64,000 nt of DNA. Origin: Rothia sp035916755. Lineage in GTDB: Bacteria; Actinomycetota; Actinomycetes; Actinomycetales; Micrococcaceae. How positions within the stretch are numbered: position 1 is the first letter of the stretch; each line of letters starts with the position of its first letter. Where the stretch lies: NCBI RefSeq assembly GCF_035916755.1, contig NZ_JAYWIX010000004.1, positions 124,001 through 188,000 of the forward strand. The letters are read 5' to 3'. The translations under genes were made by a program, and so were the position numbers. The notes under the pieces are model-generated. The model worked only from the letters and a program-made list of their open reading frames with translations, had not been told where the DNA came from and ran no database searches. Positions 51,982 through 61,360 of this stretch are shown one piece after another.

Positions 51982-54900
51982 GTGCTCCCCGCGTATGCGG
52001 GGATGAGCCGTGGACGTTTTCGGTGGGGCGGTACCCGGCGGGGTGCTCCCCGCGTATGCGGGGATGAGCCGACGAGCTAGACGGCCTACCGGAGCACTGG
52101 GTAGTGCTCCCCGCGTATGCGGGGATGAGCCGCAATTTGACTTTGGACATTGGAGAGCGGGGAAGTGCTCCCCGCGTATGCGGGGATGAGCCGGAGTGAC
52201 GCTGATCTGATTCTAGCGGAAAGGAGTGCTCCCCGCGTATGCGGGGATGAGCCGGCACCATAGCCCCCTCATAGCTTAGCGAGGGCGTGCTCCCCGCGTA
52301 TGCGGGGATGAGCCGGACGCTAACCGTATCTCGGTAGGCCAGCGCATGTGCTCCCCGCGTATGCGGGGATGAGCCGGCTTACCTGCCTAAGCGGCGACGT
52401 TGACAGGCGTGCTCCCCGCGTATGCGGGGATGAGCCGATAGAGGCGTACAAGCCGGACTCGTTGATGATGTGCTCCCCGCGTATGCGGGGATGAGCCGGC
52501 GCATCAGAATGGGAGTTCTCAGCGTGCTCACGTGCTCCCCGCGTATGCGGGGATGAGCCGCCGTGAGTGTTATCAGCCCTGACCATTTCCGTGTGCTCCC
52601 CGCGTATGCGGGGATGAGCCGACCCTGCTGAATCTCAAGTCTGCTGGGCACCCGTGCTCCCCGCGTATGCGGGGATGAGCCGGGGTCAATGTTCGTAGAA
52701 ATCGAGGGCGGCGCGTGCTCCCCGCGTATGCGGGGATGAGCCGGTGGAGTATAGAACTTCCAGTACACACATTGCGTGCTCCCCGCGTATGCGGGGATGA
52801 GCCGACCATCGAGGGCGGGGGAGAGAGGTTCACCGGGTGCTCCCCGCGTATGCGGGGATGAGCCGTCGATGGTGGTTTCGTAGATGGTTAGGTGTGCGTG
52901 CTCCCCGCGTATGCGGGGATGAGCCGGCATAAACCCCAACACCGGCAACGGCAAAAACGTGCTCCCCGCGTATGCGGGGATGAGCCGCAGGAGGGCTCCG
53001 GTGAGTGACCCGAGAGGCTGTGCTCCCCGCGTATGCGGGGATGAGCCGGACTGGCTTTATGACCGAACCTACCGCGTCTAGTGCTCCCCGCGTATGCGGG
53101 GATGAGCCGTTTGCGGAAGGGGTTGCATTATTATTCTAGGTGTGCTCCCCGCGTATGCGGGGATGAGCCGTCAATGAGTCGAATTTGGGCGAGGGTTGTT
53201 TCGTGCTCCCCGCGTATGCGGGGATGAGCCGGGCTTCAACGCTGCCCGTACCGCATTAGCCTCGTGCTCCCCGCGTATGCGGGGATGAGCCGGGCTTCAA
53301 CGCTGCCCGTACCGCATTAGCCTCGTGCTCCCCGCGTATGCGGGGATGAGCCGGGTGAGCTGATGCAACGGATTCACGCTGTGATGTGCTCCCCGCGTAT
53401 GCGGGGATGAGCCGTCGCTGTAGTGGCTATCCGGGATGGCGTTCACGTGCTCCCCGCGTATGCGGGGATGAGCCGGATTCGTTGAGGGCTTCGATGTTGC
53501 CTTTAGAGTGCTCCCCGCGTATGCGGGGATGAGCCGGCCAGCAGGCTGAGAAGCGCCGTTAGCAAGGGGTGCTCCCCGCGTATGCGGGGATGAGCCGGAG
53601 CAAGCATGACCGACATCTTCGTCCGCACTGTGCTCCCCGCGTATGCGGGGATGAGCCGTAGAGGCGGGGGCTGATACCGGCGAGGTTCTTGTGCTCCCCG
53701 CGTATGCGGGGATGAGCCGGTGCCAGTCCTTCCGGGTGAGCCTTTGACCGTGTGCTCCCCGCGTATGCGGGGATGAGCCGTCGCTGGGGAATCGTACCCA
53801 CTGGTATGCCGGGTGCTCCCCGCGTATGCGGGGATGAGCCGGGCTATAGGGCACAGTGAGGTGGTGATAAGGCGTGCTCCCCGCGTATGCGGGGATGAGC
53901 CGGCTTTTATCAGCACCGCCATGTCGGCTGCTGTGTGCTCCCCGCGTATGCGGGGATGAGCCGAGCCGGCGTTGTCGTAAGGCTCGCTTCCTCACGTGCT
54001 CCCCGCGTATGCGGGGATGAGCCGGTCATGGGTTCGCAGACCAGACTTGAGGGCAGGTGCTCCCCGCGTATGCGGGGATGAGCCGGTGGCTTTTGTGGAG
54101 GATGCGAAAATCTTTGCGTGCTCCCCGCGTATGCGGGGATGAGCCGCACCGAATACGGTCACGGCGGCTTCATCGCACGTGCTCCCCGCGTATGCGGGGA
54201 TGAGCCGATGCGAAGCTTTCGATGCGGTCCCCGGCGGTAGTGCTCCCCGCGTATGCGGGGATGAGCCGCCGTACCAGCGGCCCCTTTGGTAGGTGACTTC
54301 GTGCTCCCCGCGTATGCGGGGATGAGCCGCCGCCGCCAGGTCGGTGGCGGTCAAGGTTTGAGTGCTCCCCGCGTATGCGGGGATGAGCCGGGCGACATCC
54401 CTCTACGCAAGCTGACCGCCGAGTGCTCCCCGCGTATGCGGGGATGAGCCGTGCTAGCGACCTACACGCCCCCAGTCAGCGACGTGCTCCCCGCGTATGC
54501 GGGGATGAGCCGGTACGCGGCATAGCGTGAAAGTTCGTAGTCTTGTGCTCCCCGCGTATGCGGGGATGAGCCGAACGCTCCGTCTACCGGGCGAAAGAAA
54601 TGCTCGTGCTCCCCGCGTATGCGGGGATGAGCCGATGATGAAGAGGAGCTTGAGCTGTTCTGAGCGGTGCTCCCCGCGTATGCGGGGATGAGCCGGTTTT
54701 CGGCTGAGGTGTCGCCCAGCCACTTCCGTGCTCCCCGCGTATGCGGGGATGAGCCGAAGGAGGTTCTGATAGTACTGGGCAAAGTCTCGTGCTCCCCGCG
54801 TATGCGGGGATGAGCCGCAACGTGTCTGGAAGGAGCTAGCCCCGTACTGGTGCTCCCCGCGTATGCGGGGATGAGCCGGGAGAGGAAAAAAGACCTGCAG

Positions 54901-57183
54901 GTTTTTCCCGGTGCTCCCCGCGTATGCGGGGATGAGCCGGATGCTGACGCCACCACAGAGATCCACACCGAGTGCTCCCCGCGTATGCGGGGATGAGCCG
55001 GATTTGCTGAGAACTACTTGGCTTACACTATCGTGCTCCCCGCGTATGCGGGGATGAGCCGGATTTGCTGAGAACTACTTGGCTTACACTATCGTGCTCC
55101 CCGCGTATGCGGGGATGAGCCGTGGCGGTGATACCGGCGGAGTCCTCCCGGAAGGTGCTCCCCGCGTATGCGGGGATGAGCCGTCCAGGCCCCCGTTATC
55201 TGCAATGTACTTGGTGTGCTCCCCGCGTATGCGGGGATGAGCCGGGACGTGACCACAGCAGCCATATCCCCCAGCCGTGCTCCCCGCGTATGCGGGGATG
55301 AGCCGTGCGCTGAGTGCGGTATCGAGTGCGACAACAGGTGCTCCCCGCGTATGCGGGGATGAGCCGTAGTAGCGTGCAATCTTGGCCAGAGTATCCCCGT
55401 GCTCCCCGCGTATGCGGGGATGAGCCGTAGTGATGAAGTACGGAGGTTCTAGAGAATCTGTGCTCCCCGCGTATGCGGGGATGAGCCGAAGGCCGCCGAG
55501 ATCGCAGAGCGTGCAGCTAAGTGCTCCCCGCGTATGCGGGGATGAGCCGAAGCCCTAGAACGCATCACCAAGTACATCGCCGTGCTCCCCGCGTATGCGG
55601 GGATGAGCCGGAAAGCCCCTACAAACCCCGAAACCAACCGGCGTGCTCCCCGCGTATGCGGGGATGAGCCGTAACAGAAATGGAGAACCGAATATGGCTG
55701 TCAGTGCTCCCCGCGTATGCGGGGATGAGCCGGCAACGAGCCGCAAGGTTCAAGCCACCAGGGCGTGCTCCCCGCGTATGCGGGGATGAGCCGGCAACGA
55801 GCCGCAAGGTTCAAGCCACCAGGGCGTGCTCCCCGCGTATGCGGGGATGAGCCGGACGGCGGCATGGTGAAATATGGGGTGCTTGCGTGCTCCCCGCGTA
55901 TGCGGGGATGAGCCTCTGGCTCGGGTAAATCCCCCGCTGCTCTCAGCGTGCTCCCCGCGTATGCGGGGATGAGCCGCTGTAATCACAAGGCAACGAGCCG
56001 CAAGGTTCGTGCTCCCCGCGTATGCGGGGATGAGCCGAAAATGCGCGAGATTCTCAAGAACGGTGGAATCGTAAACAACGACGTTCGAGCTGTTTACCAG
56101 CGTATCGTGCTCCCCGCGTATGCGGGGATGAGCCGAGATAGCTCCCTCTAACCCCGCGTGTGTATGCGTGCTCCCCGCGTATGCGGGGATGAGCCGGACT
56201 GCGACTGGAAACCCCCGTGGCCGGTCAGGTGCTCCCCGCGTATGCGGGGATGAGCCGCATCTAGCGGTAATGCTGTATATGCGCGGCGTGTGCTCCCCGC
56301 GTATGCGGGGATGAGCCGTAAAAGCCATGTTCACCCCCACTAAGGAGGAAGTGCTCCCCGCGTATGCGGGGATGAGCCGGTTAGGTGCGATTCGTGAACG
56401 TAGCGGAAGTGGCGGGGGTAGTGCTCCCCGCGTATGCGGGGATGAGCCGTTATGAGTGTTCAGGCGACGTCCTGGGTGTGGAGTGCTCCCCGCGTATGCG
56501 GGGATGAGCCGATTTGCTTGACTGTCTGCCGGGTAAGGAAGCTGTGCTCCCCGCGTATGCGGGGATGAGCCGGGGTCAATGTTCGTAGAAATCGAGGGCG
56601 GCGCGTGCTCCCCGCGTATGCGGGGATGAGCCGGCTGCGAACAGCACCATCAGGGAGATGAAGAAGTGCTCCCCGCGTATGCGGGGATGAGCCGCTAGAG
56701 GCGCTGTCCGGTATGCCAGCTAGCTCGTGCTCCCCGCGTATGCGGGGATGAGCCGGCTCGACGACTACTCACCCTGCTGGACGAAAAGTGCTCCCCGCGT
56801 ATGCGGGGATGAGCCGTGGGCGGCGTTGATGAATCCGTGACCGACTGCGTGCTCCCCGCGTATGCGGGGATGAGCCGAGCTTGAGTCTGGCGAGTATGAG
56901 GGCGCACCGTGTGCTCCCCGCGTATGCGGGGATGAGCCGGCGGGTATGCGTAGAGTCTCCAGGGCGCTTCGGTGCTCCCCGCGTATGCGGGGATGAGCCG
57001 ATGGGGGTGCCAGTCATAGCGGGATTGGGTGCGTGCTCCCCGCGTATGCGGGGATGAGCCGTTTTATCAGCCAAAAACAAGCACTGTTTTCACGTGCTCC
57101 CCGCGTATGCGGGGATGAGCCGCTGAGCTGTATTGGGTGAGCACTGATATAGCTGTGCTCCCCGCGTATGCGGGGATGAGCCG
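51982..57183 (+). CRISPR. Type I-E CRISPR array, 85 repeats and 84 spacers
   Basis: The 29-bp repeat starts GTGCTCCCCGCG and ends GCGGGGATGAGCCG, with a 6-bp stem and GTAT loop. By hand I count 85 copies, the first at 51982 and the last at 57155; all look identical except the copy at 55887, which ends CCT. Nearly all spacers are 32 nt (period 61); exceptions include 33 nt (spacer 9), 69 nt (spacer 67, 56038-56106) and 41 nt (spacer 72, 56380-56420). Spacers 21/22, 50/51 and 62/63 are adjacent duplicates, spacer 12 equals spacer 75, and spacer 66 overlaps 62/63. The last repeat is intact and abuts a truncated gene. Confidence 0.98.
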
Positions 57184-57539
57184 GATTCGAAGGCGGCAAC
57201 CACCGCAGGGGAAATAAGGGAGAGGCTGAGAGCCAGGCATACCTGCGAGCTGGTGGAAATGATATTGAGCAGGATAGCGCCAACCAGGTAGGAGGCGAAG
57301 GTTCCGGCGTAGAAGGGGGTGCGCTGGCGGCGGTCCTGGATGTAGCGGTCGCTGGTTCGGCCCGTGGCGTGCATCCACCAGGATAGGGCAAAGGGGATGC
57401 CCACGATGAAGATGAGGCAGATGGCAGCCAGGGCGGCCCAGGTGGGGTCGGTGGCCAGGGCAATCTGTACCAGGAGCAGGCCAGAGAGCACGAGGGGGAG
57501 AAGAGTTCGGTGAGAACCTGGCTGAGTTTGAGCGTCTTC
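57184..57539 (-). pseudogene. Membrane protein (PAP2-like?) cut by the CRISPR array
   Basis: An open frame of about 118 codons reads PLVLSGLLLVQIALATDPTW, then SWWMHATGRTSDRYIQDRRQ, RTPFYAGTFASYLVGAILL and runs straight into the last CRISPR repeat at 57183. The four hydrophobic stretches and the GRTSDRYIQDRRQR loop resemble a PAP2-related membrane phosphoesterase family, with moderate confidence. The 3' part is gone, and upstream of residue 1 the frame hits a TAG at 57540 without a good start (only GTG 57491). Thus both ends look damaged. Confidence 0.6.
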
Positions 57540-57651
57540 CTACCTTAGTGGGCCCGGGCTGGCAGGGGTAGTTATCCATGCCCACAACTCGATAGGGAGG
57601 GTCATGTACAAAACCTAGAGAATTTTTGACACGTCACCCCTCAAAACCGCT

Positions 57652-57686
57652 GATCTGTCAAAAATTTCGGGATTTTTTGACAGATC
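57652..57686. promoter_or_regulatory. Inverted repeat with TGTCAAAA boxes
   Basis: GATCTGTCAAAAAT, a short centre, and ATTTTTTGACAGATC. Together with copies at both sides it looks like an operator cluster for the now truncated gene or its former neighbour. Confidence 0.45.
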
Positions 57687-57758
57687 CAGGTCACATGTTC
57701 AATCTTTTGACAGGTTCTCAGGCTGCTCTACCCCACCGGGCAGAATTTTGTTGCAACG

Positions 57759-57825
57759 CGAATGCGACCTCTTTTCCCGAGCGAGTGTTCAGACATCACC
57801 CGCTCGGGAAAAGAAGTCGCATTCG
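57759..57825. terminator. 25-bp stem terminator of the aminotransferase operon
   Basis: Arms 57759-57783 and 57801-57825 pair with one wobble, directly past the aminotransferase stop. Confidence 0.85.
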
Positions 57826-57835
57826 GCAAAGAACT

Positions 57836-59107
57836 CTAGCCCTTCAAAACCTCAGCCAGCCGTCGCACACCCTCGGTCAGGGCGTCCGGCTCAATCGCTG
57901 AGAAGGCGATACGCAGCTGGTTGGCACCGGGGTTGCGCGAAACGCCATCGGATCCCACCACCGGCTCATAAAAGGCGGAGCCGGGAATGAAGACCACACC
58001 GGCCTCGATGGCCGGGGCCAGGGCATCAGTGGCGTCCTCATACTTGCCTCCCTCTGGCAGGGTCAGCCAGGTGAAGAAGCCACCCTCGGGTACAGACCAG
58101 GTAGTGCCTTCTGGCATGTACTTCTCGCAGGCTGCCAGCACAGCCTCACAGCGCTGCTTGTACAGGGCTGCGGTCTTGCGGGTGTGAGGCTCCCACATTC
58201 CCTCGCTCATGAAGCCCAGCACCAGGCGCTGCGACAGCACCGACGGGCAAATCGTCACGGCCTCACCCGCAATCTGCAGGAACTTGCGCACGCGGAAGGG
58301 CGCGACCATCCAGCCCACGCGCACACCGGGTGAGAAAACCTTTGAAAAAGATCCCAGGTAGAGCACGTTCTCGGGGTCATAGGAGTAGAGGGAGCGGCGG
58401 CGGCTACCGTCAAAGGCCAGCTGCCCGTAGGGGTTATCTTCAACGATCAGGACGTCGGCGGCCCGGCAAACCCGCACCAGTTCCTCGCGGCGCTCTTCGG
58501 CCAGGGAGATGCCGGTGGGGTTCTGGAAGTTAGGGATGGTGTAGAGGAACTTAACCTGCTTACCCTCCGCCCTAATCTCTTCGATGGCAGCGGCAACGGC
58601 TGCGGGGTCTAGGCCGTCGGCGTCCAGGGGAACCTGGCGCACATCAGCCTGGTAGCCTTCAAAGACACCCAGGGCACCGGTGTAGGTGGGCCCTTCAGCC
58701 AGGATCACGTCACCCGGGTTCACGAAGAGTTTGGTGGCCAGGTCCAGGCCCATCTGGGAGCCTGCGGTCATCTGAATGTCATCAACCGCCGGGCGGGCGC
58801 CCTCAGATTCCATAAAGTCGCAGACCAGCTCAGCCAGTTCTTCCAGGCCAGCACCTGAGCCGTACTGCAGGACTTCCAGGCCCTCCTCTTCGATAATGCG
58901 GGCGCTCATAGCCCCGAGTCGGTCGAGGGGCAGCAGGTCGAGGTCGGGGTTGCCGCCGGCCAGGGAGATAATGCCGGGGCGCATGGCCACCTCAAAGACG
59001 TCGCGCACAGCGGACGGGCGGAACCCGGCAGCGCGGTCAGCGAAGTGGCGCATAATGCGGGCTTCGGCAGGGTTGGCTTCAGCCAGTAGGGCTGCAATCT
59101 TGCTCAT
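57836..59107 (-). CDS. PLP-dependent aminotransferase, class I/II
   Basis: A 423-residue fold-type I aminotransferase of the 2-aminoadipate/LysN-like branch. The PLP lysine is in LGSFSKVFSPGVRVGW, with NFQNPTG and VEDNPYGQL upstream of it and the substrate Arg in NQLRIAFSA. No HTH domain, so an enzyme rather than a MocR regulator. Its start is 2 bp after the agmatinase stop, an operon that suggests linked breakdown of an arginine- or guanidino-derived compound and its amino group. Confidence 0.9.
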   Translation of the reverse strand: MSKIAALLAEANPAEARIMRHFADRAAGFRPSAVRDVFEVAMRPGIISLAGGNPDLDLLPLDRLGAMSARIIEEEGLEVLQYGSGAGLEELAELVCDFMESEGARPAVDDIQMTAGSQMGLDLATKLFVNPGDVILAEGPTYTGALGVFEGYQADVRQVPLDADGLDPAAVAAAIEEIRAEGKQVKFLYTIPNFQNPTGISLAEERREELVRVCRAADVLIVEDNPYGQLAFDGSRRRSLYSYDPENVLYLGSFSKVFSPGVRVGWMVAPFRVRKFLQIAGEAVTICPSVLSQRLVLGFMSEGMWEPHTRKTAALYKQRCEAVLAACEKYMPEGTTWSVPEGGFFTWLTLPEGGKYEDATDALAPAIEAGVVFIPGSAFYEPVVGSDGVSRNPGANQLRIAFSAIEPDALTEGVRRLAEVLKG

Positions 59108-59109
59108 GG

Positions 59110-60168
59110 TTACTTCTTACCTCCGTAGGTAATGTCAGCGACGCCGGACGCCGGGCTGGTCGGCTCAGCGTCTGCACCGGCGGCGTGCAGGGAGATGAGC
59201 TCGTAGACGGTGTGGGCGGCGGCAATGCCGGTCAGTTCGGCGTGGTCATAGGCCGGGGACACCTCAACTACTTCGGAACCCACCAGGTTAAGCCCGCGCA
59301 GACCGCGCAGGATTTCGAGCAGTTCGCGGGAGGTAATACCGCCAGCTTCGGGGGTGCCGGTGCCGGGCGCGTGGGCGGGGTCAAGCACGTCAATATCGAT
59401 GGAAACATAGAGGGGCTTATCGCCAATGCGCTCCCGCAACAGCTCAACGACCTTCTGCACACCCAGGTAGTAGACGTCCGCGCTGGTGACGATGCCAAAG
59501 CCGAAGCGGGCGTCGTCCTCGAGATCCTCGGTGCCGTAGAGGGGGCCGCGGGTGCCCACGTGGCAGAGGGCCTCGGTGTCGAGCAGGTCTTCTTCGAAGG
59601 CACGGCGGAAGGGGGTGCCATGGGTGTATTCGGCACCGAAATAGGTGTCCCAGGTGTCCAGGTGGGCATCGAAGTGCAGCAGGGCAATTTTGCCGTGCTT
59701 CTTGGCTAGGTTACGCAGGTTAGCCAGGGCAATAGTGTGGTCGCCGCCGATGGTGACCAGGCGGGCGCCGTCCTTGGTGAGTTCGTGGGCACCGGCCTCG
59801 AACATGGCGAGCGCTTCTTCGATGTTGAAGGGGTTGCCGATGATGTCACCGGCGTCGGCCACCTGGGCTTCTTTGAAGGGGGAGATGTTGGCGGCCGGAT
59901 TGAAGGGGCGCAGCAGGCGGGAGGACTCGCGCACGTGGTTGGAGCCGAAGCGGGCGCCGGGGCGGTAGGAGACGCCGGAGTCCCAGGGCATACCTGCCAC
60001 CACGATGTCGGCTTTGTCGACCTCGTCGAGGCGGGGTAGGCGGGCGAAGGTGGCAAGGCCGGCCCAGCGGGGCACTTCGGCGGCGTTGACGGGGCCGACG
60101 CGTTCGACGCCGTCAGCGCCGGTGGCGATGACGCGGTTGGGGTCAGCTGAGAAGAAGGCTTGAGTCAC
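59110..60168 (-). CDS. speB: Agmatinase/ureohydrolase family enzyme
   Basis: A 352-residue ureohydrolase from ATG 60168. Two manganese sites are seen: GGDHTIAL, HFDAHLDTWD, and SIDIDVLDPAHAPGTGTPE. It hydrolyses a guanidino group to urea; agmatine, guanidinobutyrate or guanidinopropionate are all possible. Co-transcribed with the aminotransferase. The family symbol is given for the class, not the exact substrate. Confidence 0.87.
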   Translation of the reverse strand: MTQAFFSADPNRVIATGADGVERVGPVNAAEVPRWAGLATFARLPRLDEVDKADIVVAGMPWDSGVSYRPGARFGSNHVRESSRLLRPFNPAANISPFKEAQVADAGDIIGNPFNIEEALAMFEAGAHELTKDGARLVTIGGDHTIALANLRNLAKKHGKIALLHFDAHLDTWDTYFGAEYTHGTPFRRAFEEDLLDTEALCHVGTRGPLYGTEDLEDDARFGFGIVTSADVYYLGVQKVVELLRERIGDKPLYVSIDIDVLDPAHAPGTGTPEAGGITSRELLEILRGLRGLNLVGSEVVEVSPAYDHAELTGIAAAHTVYELISLHAAGADAEPTSPASGVADITYGGKK

Positions 60169-60523
60169 GGGTTCTCCAAGGGGTTAGGACGCTGGTAGCT
60201 AGCTCAGTGCGCGGGGCAGGTTGGATGCGGGGTAAGCCCTGCGCCGGTGTGGCCGGGCGCACTAGAATCGCTACCACTATAACCCGCCTGCGCAGCAGCG
60301 GCGGGGCAGTTTTGACCGCGACCGCGTGCGTGAATCTGATACTTATTCACCGGTCAGTAAAGCTATGCCAACCCACCGGCGGCACCCGGGCGGGGGCAAG
60401 CGTCCTTGCTCTTCAGGGCGGAATCAGGGGTGCATAAATTTGCAGAATATGAAGTTAAAAAATCATGGTGCGGTTTATACTTTCACTACCATCCTCCCCC
60501 GAACGATTTCATAGGGCTAGCTC
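60169..60523. other. Divergent promoter region of agmatinase and GNAT genes
   Basis: No gene or strong motif found; the 3' part is AT-rich (around 60430-60510) and probably contains the GNAT promoter. Short open frames here are GC noise. Confidence 0.5.
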
Positions 60524-61360
60524 ATGCATCTGACTTTCTCCAGCGCCCCCGCTGACCATCGTGAGCAGCTACCGACCTGGGCGCAAGCCGTGTATTTTGA
60601 GGATTTCACCCGCGATGAGCACACGCGCTGCCTGCTGGCCCATCACGATGGGGAGCTAGTAGGAATTGTTGCCTGGTGGACTGCACGCGCCCACCACACC
60701 CACTACGAATTCCAGCTTGCAGTGGCCCCTGATCTGCGGCGGCAGGGCATAGGTACTGCCCTCTACCGGCAGGCGCGGGTGCAGGCGTCCGCTTCCCTCC
60801 CCTTCTTCATGCGGGACTACCTGGGCGAGCCGACCCTGTACTTTGCCGACTCGCTGGGTGCCCAGACTATTCAGATGGTGCCACCTGCCACCATGCCTAC
60901 CGCCTCAGCGCAGAATCTGCGGGAACACGCGTCCGTCCGCTCTGCACACAGCGTGAGCTACCCCGAATTTGAACAGGCCTACGTCGATTTTTATGAGTGG
61001 ACGCACGCCAGCTGGCACCCCGTATCGGGCGACCACCGGCCGGTACTGGCCCGCCATGCCACTGAGGCCTATAACGATTACTCCTCAGTTGCGGTGGACG
61101 CTGGTGGGCAGGTTCACGCGGTGATAGCAGTTTTCCCCGGTGATTATCCTAAACTCTGCGGGGAGACGACCACCCCAGCCCCTTATCAAGGGGAACTGCT
61201 CTTAGAGGCCTGTCTGCGACGCTCCCTCGAAAAACTAGCAGATGCAGGGCACAGCACGGTCGATGCTGACGGACACATCTCAGACCCGCACCTCTTCCCC
61301 ACCTGGCTCAAAACTGAGACAGCAGGACGCTGGTACCGGTTGGTTGAGATTCCGGGCTAG
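60524..61360 (+). CDS. GNAT-family acetyltransferase
   Basis: A 278-residue protein with a GNAT domain at about 5-140: the acetyl-CoA loop reads VAPDLRRQGIGTALYRQA. The second half (150-278) is weakly GNAT-like and could be a degenerate second domain. Substrate unknown. Its last 53 bp overlap the 3' end of mcrC on the other strand. Confidence 0.82.
   Translation: MHLTFSSAPADHREQLPTWAQAVYFEDFTRDEHTRCLLAHHDGELVGIVAWWTARAHHTHYEFQLAVAPDLRRQGIGTALYRQARVQASASLPFFMRDYLGEPTLYFADSLGAQTIQMVPPATMPTASAQNLREHASVRSAHSVSYPEFEQAYVDFYEWTHASWHPVSGDHRPVLARHATEAYNDYSSVAVDAGGQVHAVIAVFPGDYPKLCGETTTPAPYQGELLLEACLRRSLEKLADAGHSTVDADGHISDPHLFPTWLKTETAGRWYRLVEIPG

Larger units (their letters stand above)
57540..57835. 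other. Gap with TGTCAAAA motifs and a terminator
   Basis: No gene seen. It holds a 14-bp inverted repeat at 57652-57686 (GATCTGTCAAAAAT and complement), further TGTCAAAA/TTTTGACA copies near 57623 and 57705, and the aminotransferase terminator. Confidence 0.6.

Noticed and set aside
51956..57585. Many minus-strand open frames with repeated SSPHTRGA and AHPRIRGEH peptides, and one plus-strand frame
   Set aside because: They are translations of the CRISPR repeat; the period equals the repeat-spacer unit and no ribosome binding sites or family matches exist.
60185..60240. tRNA-like stretch (GGTAGCTAGCTCAGTGCGCGGGGC)
   Set aside because: Resembles a D-arm by chance; no anticodon arm or T-arm can be folded downstream.
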